This document shows positions 10,945 to 23,619 of a stretch of DNA of 64,000 bases, one piece after another (the stretch's first letter is position 1; each line of letters begins with the position of its first letter). The notes beneath the pieces are model-generated. The model worked only from the letters and a program-made list of their open reading frames with translations. It was not told the origin of the DNA and did not search any database. A program made the position numbers and the translations under genes. The stretch spans positions 111,037-175,036 of the forward strand of contig KN817562.1 of the NCBI GenBank assembly GCA_000827495.1. Direction: 5' to 3'. Origin of the DNA: Hypholoma sublateritium FD-334 SS-4 (taxonomy: Eukaryota; Basidiomycota; Agaricomycetes; Agaricales; Strophariaceae).

Positions 10945-13308
10945 AGTTGAGCTGAGGATGTAGATGAACTGTTGATTGACCTTCCGTTGAAGACATCGAC
11001 ACTTTATACCCCGTATGACGGTCTATATATACACGAATTTGTTACATTTGGCTCCGGATACGTCTTCTATTACTCTCCCGTCTATGGATAATAATCTTTC
11101 CCCGCTTTCCTCTCCGAATTTGAATTCGGAAAATACTGTGGCACCGCATGTGTGACGGGATTAATAAGAGTGCCATACTGGTTCAACAGTGTTTAAAAAA
11201 GATTAAACGTTTCAATAAAGCAATTTACTGTTTCGTGAAAGCTTGGGCTCATGGTATTTCATCATGGGGTCAAGGCTAGAATGCATCGTTGAGAAGAGCG
11301 AGTGCCACGGAATGATTGTGAGACCGCATATGATACCGCTTCAAGTTATTCTACCGCTCCATGCGCCTGAAAATATGCTATGCAGAGTAAACAAAAGGGA
11401 TATTAATCCATTCGATACTCAGTATCTGTACTACTAATACTACAGAAGCAATAAAGCGGGCATTTCATAGGATTTAGATTTACATCAGACTGTTATTAAA
11501 TTAAATCTGGTCAGTCAGAAGATGTCGGAGCGGAACAGCCGGGTACATGTTGCTGCCGAACCGCCTAGTAGGACGAAGGATAGTCAAAGGGGAATCACGG
11601 TGTTTGTCGTCTATATATAAACTTCCTTTGCGGTGAGTGGCGCCCCTTTCATTTGTCCAACGCTGCCTCCTTGATTGAAAGCAGTATACATCGGCCCTCA
11701 GACATTAGGAACTATGTAGCTACGAGAACTCGGATATACGCTCTGAGACTTATAGCGACCATGATACCTGATTAGGATCAAGGACATTCCACGCAGTCCT
11801 GGAAAACCAGAAATATATGTTGTACTTAGGCGATGAAAATCAGACCTCTTTCTGAATTCTGCAAGAACCTTCTCCTGCTTGGTAGAAAGAGAACCCGTTT
11901 CAGCCAGGCCTCGTGTACTCCCCACTTCAAAATTTCACATCAACAATGCATGTTCTGATGGATCGACAATCTTCGTAAACTATGAAAAGTGACATAACCT
12001 AGCGTCTAGCCATGGAATTTGCACGCACACTAATTCTAGAAGAACGCTGTACCCAACGACACATTTCCCATTTCGGGGCCGCCTATGTACACAAGGCCGC
12101 GCCACGACAACGCACGACAACGTACAATTAATTACACAGGCGCATGAATTGAAATCAGTGGGCTTGAGGATTTTATAGAAAGAAATGTGATTTTTATCGT
12201 ATGAGTTTTCATGAAAGAGAGCGGACGCAATCGAGTTCGGAAGCCAGTGTCTTCGATACGCATTTGCGTAAACGTAACCGTGTGAATGATCCGGAACCGT
12301 CCGTGCGTCCGTGCACGTCCGTGGGAATCTGTGAAAAGTGCGCGCACATTCGAGCAGTGCGGCATTCGTGGTCGAAGAGAGCGACCGTCTCGCTTTCCAT
12401 ACCATTACGCATCATCGCGTCCGCCGTGGACCGCCATCCGATATCACGCGGGGCGGCGCGCTGCCTTTTCCTCAACGCCCCCATCCTCAGCGCTCTCCCA
12501 GCCGCGGTCCGCTACCCACTATCCCATCCCGTCGTGTCATCACACACGCGACTCTGCCATCCAGCCGGATAACGGCGCTTACGGCACCTCCCCTCCTCTC
12601 CTGGCCCTGCCCTGATCGCCTTGCTCCGCAGAGCCGCGCCAGCACGCTGCGTGGAACCGTGCACACGTGCGGCGCATTATATTGGTGCCGCCTGTGCACC
12701 CACCGCTGGGCATCTGTGTTCATTATCCATCGGCGCGAAAGGGAGAAGCTGCTTTCCGGTCGTGCCCTCGCAGCCTTCGATTATGTGACTTGACCCAGCG
12801 CATGCGTACATGCCCCCATCACCGCGTCCCATACTCCGCCGTCCTTCGGCGCGTGCGCTGCTCTCGTTTATCGCATGCCTTGAAGCTTTCCGTATGTCCT
12901 CATCCTACTCACCATCTGTGCCTCTCATCGATCACGCACCGGCCTTCGTCCTCGCTTTAATTTATCGGACGTTCTTGCCTCGCCGACCCTGCCAATACGC
13001 GCGTCACGCATTCAGGCCAGACGCGGCGCTGCACGCCCGCCTCGCACCTCGTCCTGCGTTGACTGCTCACGAGCGCCGTTCTCTATATGCCGCCCATTTC
13101 GGCCCCTGGGGATGGCCCCTGCGAGGCCTCCTACAATGCTCTGCGCGCGGGGGCACCCGGGCGGTGAGGAGACTCCACGCTTTCCCGTTGCTCAAAGGGA
13201 GCATCAGCATCAGCCGCAACGAAATACAATAAAACAAATAATTGCAACACGACAATGCGGCAGTATCGGTATGTGGGGGAGATAATTCGATTTTAGTGGT
13301 CCTGCCAG
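10945..13308. other. intergenic, GC-rich from about 12.2 kb
   Basis: No supported gene. Positions 10.95-12.2 kb are AT-rich. From 12.2 to 13.2 kb the sequence is GC- and CpG-rich with overlapping frames and no protein I recognise. It includes the shared short repeat CAGCCGGATAACGGCGC at about 12562, which recurs near 41281 and 50668. Confidence 0.5.
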
Positions 13309-15471
13309 TCATTTTTTGGTGCGCGGACGGCCGAACTTCGCAAACCAGTTTTTGGGCTTTGGTTTCGTCGTTTGGCGGGCCGTTTGAGCGGGGGTCGGTC
13401 CCAGCGGATGCGGTGTACTCACGGCTGCAGTCTCATGGGCAGTCGGGATCTCCTCGAGGCCGCGCACGTCGTCGACGGACGATGCGGCGGCTAGCACGTT
13501 GGGTGCATTCACCTCTGAAGCTGTCCCCGCCAACATAGTGCCCGTATCGGCGGCCGGCGGTGGGCTTGGTAAAGGCTGTGCCCCCTCCTCGGACGCCAGC
13601 TGGGCGAGCACCTGCGAGACGTCGTGCTCCCCCGCGAGGTACTCCATGTTCTCGGGAAATTCTTTCTTCACGTAGCGCACGATGGCATTGAGCAGCGTGC
13701 GGTACGCCTCCCCGCCGTCGCCGAGGTCCTGCGTGAGGCCGCGCCGTCAGCACGCCTGTGCATGTTATGTGAAGACGCATCGCGCGCACCCTTTTCTGGA
13801 TTATAGTCAAGAACGTTTTAGCGAACGCGTTCCACTCGTATGCCGTGCGGTGCTGTTCCGGCGCATATGCAATGAGGCGCGCGTACAGCTCCGCGGTGAT
13901 CTCAGCGTGCGGAAGCAGCTCGGGGATGTCCCCGTTTTGGTCGTCTATCGCCCCGCAGCGTCAGACAACATTATCTGGCGTGGGGTATCTGCTCACCGAA
14001 CGACAGGTCCTTGAAGCGCCCAGCCCGCGCTGTATCGAACCACCGGATGCACAGGGGGGTGGCGAGAGCGTTGATGCAATACTCCCGGGACCGCCCTGCA
14101 TCGCGGAGGAAGTCCGGGAGGGACGCGTGGCGGAAGGTGATCTTATTTGCGTCGCGGTCGCAGAGCAGGACAGACGCCAGGGGCGCCAGCAGGGCCTGCG
14201 CATCGGCGTACACGTAATCAAAGAAGTGCAGGATGAGGCTGAGATACTCCGGCTCGCCGAAGATTAGATACGCGAGGAACTCGAGCGTCGTCTCGATGTC
14301 GTCCACCTGCGCGAAGATGTGCCGGTACAGCGCGTCGAGCTGGGCGAACGGCGTCAGTCTCCCGGACGGGCGTAGGCCGCGGATGATGTCCAGGCGGGCG
14401 GATGGGTTGGCCGAGGGCACGGACACGAAATTGATCACCACGGAGGCATATATGAACTGGCCAGACGATTTGGTGACGATTTCTTGAACGTGGTCGGGTG
14501 AAGGCCAATCAGCGCCAAGGCTCTCACCAAACGGATGCGTCTGCTTGATCTCGTCGAAGCTGTCATTCAGGAAGCGTAGAATGTCCTCATCAGCTTCATA
14601 GTTATCATCCAATGGAAACTGAGTAAGAGTTCCCTCCATGTTGCGAGAGTTGAACGCCATCAAGAGCTGGTTCTCGCGCCGACTGCCAAAGAGGACTAGC
14701 AACGGGAGATTTTTGGTACGCAGGAGCTTCGCTATGATGCATATTAGATCCATCTGTATCTTCTCACCGTCGCATTCATCCACGCCGTCGATTATTAGCA
14801 GCAGTTTCCAAGCAGGGTCGAATACCTGAAGATGGAGCAGCGGGCGTACGATGAGCATGTCGAGCTGTGCTTCGAGGGTCTGCTGGAATATCAGGGGATT
14901 TAATTCGATGGTCTCAAAGATATGCTGTCTCGAGTCCGGGATGAGCTGGATAATCTGGTACACCAGGGTCGCCACAAGCGGATCGATGGTGTTTCGTGTG
15001 CTGTCGGTGCGGAAGAAAAAGAAGCTCGCGACCAGAATGTCGTGTAGGATGCACATCTCCGCGATTGATTGGCAGATCGCGGACTTTCCAGCTCCCGCGG
15101 CACCGTTGAGCCAAGCAATCCAGGCTTCCCGCGGCTTGTCCCCCACAATCCATTCGAAAATCTCGTCCAGCACGGCCTCGCGCGTGTTCTTGTGGCATCG
15201 CGGCGGGTTGAACCGGTGCTTCGAATTGTGGAAGGCCGCTGCGGCGACATGTTCTTGGAGTATCTGGAAGCCACTTTTGTCTATAGGGATATTCACAGGC
15301 GTTCAATGAGCCTTCTGATACCGTGACGGGGAGGGGAAGGATGTACTCACCTTTCGTGCCACCGATGCTCGTGAAATTGCCTCCGTATATAACAGTGTTA
15401 TCTGCGTTGCCGAAGAGACCTCCAGATTGATTCTGGTGCCGAGATGGTTCTGGAGGACGACGTCCGCTCAT
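13309..15471 (-). CDS. NACHT NTPase, copy 4
   Basis: This is a complete NLR-like NTPase of 659 aa. Minus-strand exons are 15471-15351 (121 nt), 15280-13997 (1284 nt), 13944-13790 (155 nt) and 13728-13309 (420 nt). The start MSGRRPPEP is chosen because it gives the same first-exon length as copy 8; a Met 20 codons upstream is also in frame. Exon 1 holds GLFGNADNTVIYGGNF. Exon 2 holds KSGFQILQEHV, PPRCHKNTRE, the Walker A GAAGAGKS, the Walker B LLLIIDGVDEC and FRHASLPDFLRDAGRS. Exon 4 has a Pro/Ala-rich linker and ends PKNWFAKFGRPRTKK. The exon 3 and 4 lengths are identical to those of copy 2, and the sequence is its closest relative in the window. The role as an immune-type switch is inferred. 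Confidence 0.9.
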
Positions 15472-16826
15472 CAACGTCGTGGTAGGGGTGGCCAAGAAGG
15501 TGTAGCGACAGCCAGCGCATGCTCCCACCACGGTGCCATTTCCACGTGTTTCCTATTTATGTGTGTTATTTTAAAATAAACATGCAGGTATTTCTTGGGT
15601 ATTTCCGTCTAAGTAATCTCAGGCGCGTTCCCAACGCGTTCCAGTGTCCATGGTCCGGAGGGCGGATAAACGTGGGTGTATACACCGTCGGACGGTACGC
15701 GAGTGTGCATGCGAAGGACTCATGAGCGGACGGGAGGCTGAGTGAACGGAGCGTGAGAGGTATACGGTGCGTCAGGGTGCGTGGATTGGTGCCCCTGTGT
15801 GCGTGTACGGGCGAGACGGCGAGCGCACAGCGCATACTATTAAGGTGCAATGAATGAAACATGATCACCTGAGATACGTTCCGCGGCCTGCGATGTGTGC
15901 CCCTGCCTCGCGCTCTCCTAATGCAAATGCGAAAAGGTCTATAACGAGCGTTCCGTTCTCGGCTTGTTCTCGGCTAGAAGATGACTGTATTAGCTGAAAA
16001 ATACGAGTACAGAGAGCAGGTATATAAGTTTTCGACTGACAATTGCTTACCTCGATCAATTCAATTCGCGTAGATAAACGAGCAGAAGGATGGCCGTGGC
16101 GTGCGCTATATTTCGCAGCTGTGTCTGCTGTGCCTTCGCTTTCCGCTGCGCGGAGGGTACCGCACGGGGCGTAAGACATTCCTAGCGCCTTTTCTTGCGC
16201 GCGACACGAGGAGGGAGACGGCGGTGGTCCCGCCAGACGGAGCGCTATGATGTCCGCATCTGGCGCTGCTCGCGCTGTCCACGCGCACGTTGGTGGTGTG
16301 CATTGGCCGTTTTCTTCTCAACGTGATTTAATTGTCTTCCCTTTGGCCTAGCTCTCAGTGCAGCGCACGGCCCGATGAGGTGCCGGCATCCATCAGGTGC
16401 ACCGCTGCCCGCCGCACCTTTGGTGGTGTACCGTGCTCTCACGGCCACCGCGCTGTGAAAGACCCGCCGAATCTTTCCGGCTCCTGACACTAAGCGCTCC
16501 CCTCTGGTACTGAACGCGGTCCGAGTGGCACTGCCTAAAGCTTACTGGACAGTGGGAGACATCACTACGAGCGACGCGCATCTTTCCATAGCTGTTTGAT
16601 GTATCAATTCTCAGTCTACATACCAAAATAGATCTACCTTCTATTTTTTTTGTTGAAGAACAATTGTTGGCTCCCAGCTACGAGTCTATACTCAGGGCCA
16701 AAACTACACCGCGAATATGTAGTTCTCCACAGCTATTAGGACACCGCCTTATTGATGGCGCAACTGACAAGCTATGCATGGCTCCCATATAAACCGGACT
16801 CAATTCAAAACTCCATCCCCACATCC
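15472..16826. other. intergenic between divergent NACHT copies 4 and 5
   Basis: This is a shared upstream region of two divergently transcribed NACHT genes. I see no supported gene. A TATA-like CCATATAAACC at about 16787 lies some 40 bp before the copy 5 start and may be its core promoter. Confidence 0.4.
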
Positions 16827-18923
16827 ATGGCGTCGTCTGCACCCTCCCAACACACCGTTGAATTCTTCAGAAATGCAGCCCACACAGTTATACACGGGGC
16901 CAATTTCATGAGCATCGCCAACTCGGCAAGTAAGCCCTGCTGATACCTACGAAGCGCGCAAGATTTGACCCCCGAGCCGTGCAGCGCGAAAGGACGGCTT
17001 TCAGCTTCTCCAAGAGCACGTCGCGCCCGCCGCCTTCCACAACTCGTGGCAGCGCGCTGACCCGCCGCGCTGCCACGCGCACACGCGGGAGGCCGTGCTC
17101 GAGGAGCTCTTCGACTGGATTGTGGGGCACATACCGCGCGAGGCGTGGATGGCGTGGCTCAACGGCGCGGCGGGCGCTGGGAAGTCCGCGATATGCCAGT
17201 CCTTCGCGGAGCTGTGCATCGCGCGGGGCGTCAAGGCGGCGAGTTTCTTCTTCTTCCGCACGGACGCCTCGCGAAACACGCTCGACCCAGTGATTGCGAC
17301 CCTCGCGTATCAGATCATTCAGCTCTTCCCAGAGACGAAGGAGCTCATTGTGCGCACCATCGAAGCGAACCCGCTGATCTTCGAGCAGGCGTTCGAGACG
17401 CAGCTCGACGCGCTCATTGTCGCGCCCATCCGCCGTCTCCAGCAGGCGGACGCAAGTTTCACGCTTCTGCTCATCATCGACGGCCTCGACGAGTGCACAG
17501 AGGAACGGCCCCAAATGGTCCTCGTCGAGGCGTTCGGCAAGCTGCTCCGGAACAAAGACCTCCCGCTCCTCGCGCTCTTTGGCAGCCGCCGCGAAAGCCA
17601 CATCCAGATGACGTTCAACGTCCGGCACGTGGACGGCATCCTCAAGCAGATGCCGCTGGACAACAACTACCAGGCGCCGGCAGACATCCGCCGTTTTCTG
17701 GTCGAGCGGTTCGCCGACATCAAGCTCACCCACCCGCAGAACAAACGCCTTGATTCCGCGTGGCCCGCCGCAGACCACGTGCAGCAGATCGTCGAAAAGT
17801 CATCGGGGCAGTTTGTGTACGCCTCAGTCATCGTCAAATTTGCCTCGATGCCGTCCCCGAATCCGGCGACGCAGCTGGACATCGTCCGTGGGCTGCGCCC
17901 CGCCGGGCGCACGACCCCATTCGCGGAGCTCGACGCACTGTACCGCCACATTTTCTCGCAGGTGAAAGACATCGCGCCTGCGCTCAGGCTTCTGGCGTAC
18001 AATATACTCGGGTCGGTGACCTACGTGAAAAGGGCGTTTTATTTCTTTGACATTAGAGAAGACGAGGCGGAGAGTATATTTGCCCCCCTGGCATCTGTCC
18101 TATCTTACGATGCGGAGACGGCCCGGATCACCTTTCACCACACATCTCTCCCCGACTTTCTGAAGGACAAAGAGCGCCCACAGGAGTACTGTATCTCTGA
18201 GATGGGCACTGACCTGTCCATACTATGGTTCAAAAATGCAATCTCAGGGCGCTTCAAGGACCTGTCGGAAGGCACGCAACTGCTCCACAAAGACATATTC
18301 ATTATTTGCTCATTTCCTTTTTCTAGATGATCAAAATTTTGATATTCTTAGATTCCTCGACTGCGCAAAAGGCTGTCCCGACCTGCGTGCTTTGATTCTG
18401 TACTACCCTCCGCCTCAAACCCCTTGGGCGTACAAAACCGATTTTTTCCCGCCCGTCATCCTGCGTCGCATCCGCGAAATCGTACGTGCTCATTTATGAA
18501 TGTAGCTATTCCACCACAGTGATTTTGCAGGACTTTGGCGACAACGGGGAAGCGTACCGCACCATTTCCGACCGGATAGTCCGACATGTGGCAGAAGTAT
18601 ACCCCCATGTTCTGCCGGACCTCGCGGCAGAGTTCACCACGATGACCAGCGACGAAAGGGTCCCGACAGAGATGCGCGATGGGCCAGAATCGGCGCCGGT
18701 GTGTTATGCAGATAGTGTTCCAAAGTCGCCGATATTATGGCTGCCGCTCAAAACGCTCGATGGACGAGCCACGGTAGCAAACGCAGCCTCCCTGCTTACA
18801 TTGTGGGGCACGCTTCCTGCGGGCTGTTTCAACTTATTCCATCGCTGGTATACCTCACCAAGTTGGCCCCACCCAACACCAGGGTCCCCGGATACACTGG
18901 AGGATGAATACGAGGGTGTCTGA
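16827..18923 (+). CDS. NACHT NTPase, copy 5
   Basis: This is a complete NLR-like NTPase of 645 aa. Exons are 16827-16929, 16985-18271 (1287 nt), 18327-18481 (155 nt) and 18531-18923. Exon 1 holds EFFRNAAHTVIHGANF. Exon 2 holds RKDGFQLLQEHV, PPRCHAHTRE, the Walker A GAAGAGKS, the Walker B LLLIIDGLDEC and FHHTSLPDFLKDKERP. It is subfamily A and has high GC at third codon positions. The exon 2/3 junction needs a GC donor (AAG|GCACGC) because no GT lies nearby. If that intron is retained, translation stops 19 codons later, without exons 3 and 4. The C-terminal exon is unlike the others and lacks the basic WF tail. Confidence 0.87.
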
Positions 18924-19215
18924 ATCTTGGCTTTTGTTCACGTTCACGCGACTTTGGGGCTATTTTTCGGAAATTTGTCCGTTTAGTCCACGGCCTTTTC
19001 GACGTAGCCCAGGGCGCTAAACCAGCCCGTGATTTTAACTCGTATTATTCAAGTTTAGTCACTGCGTGCCAAAAAAATTGCTGGTATTCGAAGCGTTGTC
19101 TGTTGGCAGCTAAGTCATACTCCGTCACAGACTTCTTTCGGTGCTCATCAAAGTGCATCCATAAGCATGAGAAGGAGGTAAGAGGGAGAGTTTGAAGGCG
19201 ACACGGGCATCTGTA
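18924..19215. other. intergenic up to the 8.7-kb element
   Basis: This is the 3' flank of NACHT copy 5. Nothing is recognised in it. It ends in CTGTA just before the left terminal repeat of the mobile element. Confidence 0.4.
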
Positions 19216-19241
19216 TGGCAGTTATATTGTAAAATAAATAG
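19216..19241 (+). repeat. left terminal inverted repeat
   Basis: TGGCAGTTATATTGTAAAAT and the bases that follow match the reverse complement of 27924-27949 at about 21 of 25 positions. The preceding bases are TA. Confidence 0.65.
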
Positions 19242-19259
19242 AAATCCACACAACCAAGC

Positions 19260-19520
19260 TCTTTTTGCATATTTTGACACATCTTAGTGCCTCATTTCAT
19301 AATTTAACGGAAGTTCCAACTGCGATTATTACTTTTCACATGTTCAATAATTTCTTACACAAGTTTGTAACATCCGCCAATAAATCACATATGTTCTACC
19401 AAAAAATACACATGTGGTGATTTCCAATAAGTTGCACAGGATAGTTCAGAAATATCATTTTACACTTGTTGGCAATAAAAGTTACACATGTTTAATATTC
19501 GAAATATATGTTGCGCAGGT
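19260..19520 (+). repeat. left subterminal ACACATGT motif cluster
   Basis: About six variants of the motif YACACATGTT occur here (for example TTTCACATGTT, TTACACAAGTT, ATACACATGTG, TTACACATGTT). Their reverse complements cluster at 27670-27900. Such mirrored subterminal arrays are typical transposase-binding sites in DNA transposons; that role is inferred here. Confidence 0.65.
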
Positions 19521-19864
19521 ATGGTACCTAAGGATTTCGGCGTCGGTGAGGCTTGGCAAAATGATGTAATCAGCTCTTGGCTATTTCTATTGGTACGTAT
19601 TTCGGTCTTTGTTATTCTCCAAAAGGGATTCTTCAGTCTTTTATTGGATTGATTTGATTGCCAGGTCTTTATGTACCCGCCTTTATTTTATGGGTGCTCT
19701 ACCCGCACTGAGTGGGTCTGGATGAGCATTTGGGAGCCCCAGTGCTTACTTTTATCAAGGTTAGCCTCCGTCGCCCAATCCAACCCAGTCGATCAAACCT
19801 TAAATGTTTTGCGGCATCCACACAACATTTGACTGTCACAGGGTCAACAACTCCTTTCTACAAA

Positions 19865-22748
19865 ATGGTCGAGTGGACTGACCTCGGTAAATGTTCCAAC
19901 CCTCGGTGCACAGATGAAGGATCCTGCTTGTCATTCTATCCAGTCACTGCCGAGGAATATGTCAATCCAATGCCACAAAAATGTCTGTGCGGCTGTCGTG
20001 GAAACCAGCATTTGCGTTTGGACGCGCCAACAACAGCCAGCACAGCTGAGTTGCCCTCCGAAAATGGCCCATCAGCACCACCCCCCGGCAGTGTGCCAGC
20101 TGTGCGCTCAGTATTTCTATTTGATCAATATAAACATTTATCTAAAAATATTCCGTTCAGTTCACACCAGTTCCCACCACAACAGCGTTTCCTGAAATAA
20201 ACAATGCCACTTCCAAAGCTAAGAATCCACCTGTGAAATCATTCCTTGATATAGCAAAGGAAAGGAGTGCAGCTAAGCAGCGCCGCGAGTCCATGAATAC
20301 ATCAGGACCCGGAGTCGGAGATAACCCCAGCTCAAAGGGTATCCCATTTGATCCTTCGTCAAAAGTTTGTCTTTAAATTTATCGATGATTTTGGTGATCT
20401 CAGTGCTCGGAACTACTATAGATAAACGAACAGGAGTGGACAAAGCAGACTAATCAAGCCCCAAAGAAGAAGAAAAAGAGCTCTTTGAAATCCCGCACCA
20501 CATCTGCTTCCAGTGCTTCGAGGGCCTCACAAACGAAGAAAGTTGGGGTCAAAAAGCCATGGAGTGTCAACCTGTTTCCGGTGGCGTCAGCTTTCAAAAC
20601 GAGGGAAACGTCAATTATCCAGCCGCGAGAACCACAGTAAGTCTATTTATTGTATCCCATGATATACCGAGTCTAATGTTTACTAATATGAACTTGTGTC
20701 AGCATGGACAGTTTTGCGTTTATGGGCTATTGTAAAACCATCGAGCTATATAGCAAACCTACGTCTGCCGAAATCTATGATGCTGTGGTGGCAGCTTTCA
20801 GCCCAACCTACCCGATGGAGAACTGGCGGCTTCTGTTCCGACAAGGGATGGGAAGGGGTACAGATGGGGTCCTTCGTCTCTCTGCAGAGAATTCAAAGTC
20901 TCTGACACTCGCAAATATCAACCAGTAAGCACCTCTGTCTGGAATAAATATTTACGCGATGTTTTGATCATTTTTAAAAAATATAGGGCATGCGCAAAAT
21001 ATCGTGCATCACAGTTCAAGCGCGCAATATTCATCCTCCTTGCTGCTGGGTGCCCGGATCTGCCTCTTGACAGCATGGGTCACTTTGAACCAGTCGAGTA
21101 TGAGAAGGAATCAGCTGGTGATAAAAGTGAATCAGACGCGGTAAAAGGAGAGTCTGGAGATGGCGCGGCTGATGCTGACAACAGCCAATTTGTAAGCAGC
21201 ATCCATACAGCGCACTGCTTTCATTGACTGTCATCCTCCCTCTCCACCCAGACGTACTCAACTGGTCCTTCTGGCACCGACAACCAAGCTGACAATGCCT
21301 TCCCACATGCCGCTTCAGACTGGGGCGGTGATGCCACTCCCGAACTGTCTAAGGAAGAAATACTAGAGAATAATGAGATAAAACGGCAGGGAGATCTTCG
21401 AGACTTTGGTGAGATTTTGTCTGAGTTTTGTCTCGTTGTATTCTCAATAATTGGGTGTGAAAGAAATGTCGTCAAGAGTTTGTTCTCTCCAACGCCTTTC
21501 AATCAACATATGTGAACCGAGATGGGAAACAGATTTGAAACAAGAGCGTACTGATTGGGTGAGTGACAATTTTTTTTCTAAATGATACCCTTCTGACCAA
21601 TGTACTACAAGTGGCCAAGCCGCTCAATGGGCGCGTACTCAAACATTATGAGCCAGCTTACAGTTTTCAAAACAAGAATGGCTCAAATACACGATAATTT
21701 TCTGTCCGACCCATCGCGCTCTTTGATGGTACTGTGCGAAGAGAGTGTCAACGTCCTTCAACCCTCATTCCACTTTCTCTTTAACCTCGAGAAGCTGAAG
21801 AGATCCGGTGGAAGTTCCAATGACTTCTACAAGCATTTATCCACCGATTTCTGCCTTGGGCCATGCGGACTTGGCCCTATCATCAACTACCTGTCCCAGT
21901 TGTATGATTCGATAATATCGGCCTTTGATAGGCGCTGCATGGTTGCTGATGAGGTCAAAATTTGCATAACGAAGATCAACATCATTGCTGGACCTCTCGA
22001 AGCTCTTCTTGTCGCATTTCGGTCATCCATTCCTCGTGCCCTTTACGATCCTAAAGGCTTCTCCGACCTTCAAGACGCAATCAAAAACCATAGGGCTTGC
22101 TTTAGTGTTCGTTTTCTATCATCATCTGTAGACTGTAGTATATGTTGACTGACTTGCCCTCATAAACTCTTAGGCTGCAACCGAGGACGACTTTCTCAGT
22201 GTTCTCAAGCTTTCTCTCATAGGCGATACTGTTAACTGTTTTCGGGCAGCACTGGTGACCGACTTCGGCTCTGTCACTGACTACAGTGAAATAGGTACTG
22301 ACAGGTTCTTCGATGGGGAAAATGGCCTTGATGGGCTGTTGAATCTCTTTGAGGAGGTTGTGGATTCGTTCCCAACCTCAGACAGTCGCTATGACGAGTA
22401 TATGCTTCTATTTGCTCGATTTGGAGAGATTCTAGCGCAGAGAATTGTGAATTTCACCGAGGTACGCATATACCTCTGAGCTTAATTCACGATCTAAACA
22501 AACCAATCTTCCAGAGTCACAGTCCTGGTGGCAAACGCAAATACCATTGGCAGGAACCTGACAGTGATGCTACCGATGACCATCACACGGTAAGGTTTAT
22601 ATCCATCTACGGCTGCAAAACATTATTGACCATAGCTCATGATCTTTAGAGCTCGCCAAAAAGGCCCAAAAAAGAGGGAAATGAAAAGAAGGGAAGTTAT
22701 AATACCCGTAGCAGAACTCACAAAGGAGACAAGTCGGATGACCAGTAA
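19865..22748 (+). CDS. unrecognised 11-exon element-borne protein
   Basis: Eleven exons with GT-AG introns read through in one frame to a stop, giving about 761 aa: 19865-20110, 20161-20364, 20422-20636, 20703-20924, 20987-21191, 21252-21408, 21479-21558, 21612-22106, 22174-22461, 22515-22589 and 22650-22748. The N-terminus has closely spaced cysteines (CSNPRC and CLCGCRGNQH), possibly metal-binding. Exon 3 has a lysine-rich PKKKKK nuclear-localisation-like stretch. The middle is globular and mostly helical in character (MDSFAFMGYCKTIEL, FLLLAAGCP-type segments), and the C-terminus is charged with KRPKKE. I cannot name the family. Its place inside a TIR-bounded element, next to an integrase and with an intact frame, suggests a conserved element function, perhaps DNA binding or transposition accessory. 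Confidence 0.7.
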
Positions 22749-22793
22749 TATCTGATTATCTATCAACGCTGTTCATTATCTCTGATTCATGAA

Positions 22794-23537
22794 ATGATGT
22801 CCAATAGACCCGAATCCATGGCGAGTGAAAATGATTCTGCATTGTCATCGGAGGAGTCGATATATGAGTATAAGCCTTGTAAGTTCTCATGCAATACCAT
22901 GTGGAAATGAATTTTCAGCCACCGGTACTCTTTAGCTGCGGACCAAAAGACCAAGTTTGAGAAGGACCCTTTGGCAGATTTCGGCTCCGATGATTTCGTT
23001 TTTCCAGATATGTTCCCTCCCCCCGAGTCAGCTCCTAACGAGCCAGCTGCTGACGAGCCAGCTCCTGCTGAGCCCACTCCTCGAGAACAAATGCCATATC
23101 CCCAAGCAGAAAACCGACGCGAATATACTTCGCGTGATCCTCCCGCACCTAAGCAAGCGCCTAGGCCGAAACCACGCCCCAAACCGCGCAAAGCAGAAAG
23201 TCCGAGCCCGAAACAACCCTCCATTGCCTTTGTACCGCAAACCTTGACGCGGTTTGAGCGAATGATGAAAATGTCCCTTCCGAGCATTTTGAGGGAGATT
23301 GTCAGGTCATTACCAGAACCAAAGGTGTCATGGGATACCTTCCAAAAGGAATACCCCACAGTTCGAGAACAGCGTAGGCAGCTGCTTCGGGTGCGTGTTT
23401 TGGTGTCACCGATGTTGGTAGCTTTACTCATTATCGCTATATAGTGTTGTCACCCTGATAAGACTGTCAATCAGCCAGCTGCGTGGATCGAGTTGGGAGG
23501 CGATTTCACTCGTGTTTTGACCTGTAAGACATCATAG
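22794..23537 (+). CDS. small Pro-rich acidic/basic element-borne protein
   Basis: Three exons (22794-22878, 22936-23390, 23445-23537) give about 210 aa. The order is an acidic Ser/Glu-rich start, a Glu-Pro-Ala repeat (PNEPAADEPAPAEPTP), a Pro/Lys/Arg-rich stretch (PRPKPRPKPRK) and then a helical segment (TRFERMMKMSLPSILREIV). It begins only 45 bp after the stop of the preceding gene, on the same strand, so the two may be co-expressed. The last exon ends right where the GC-richer captured block starts, so the original C-terminus could have been lost. No family is recognised. Confidence 0.55.
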
Positions 23538-23619
23538 CTTATTGTACCAAAATCACTCCTACGAAAACTGTGGTACCACTAGAAATACATGCGCTAGTGC
23601 TACCACCATCATCCTGGAT

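Noticed and set aside
16906..17778. 290-aa minus-strand frame
   Set aside because: It is the shadow of the GC-rich NACHT copy 5 exon on the other strand, which carries the real Walker motifs.
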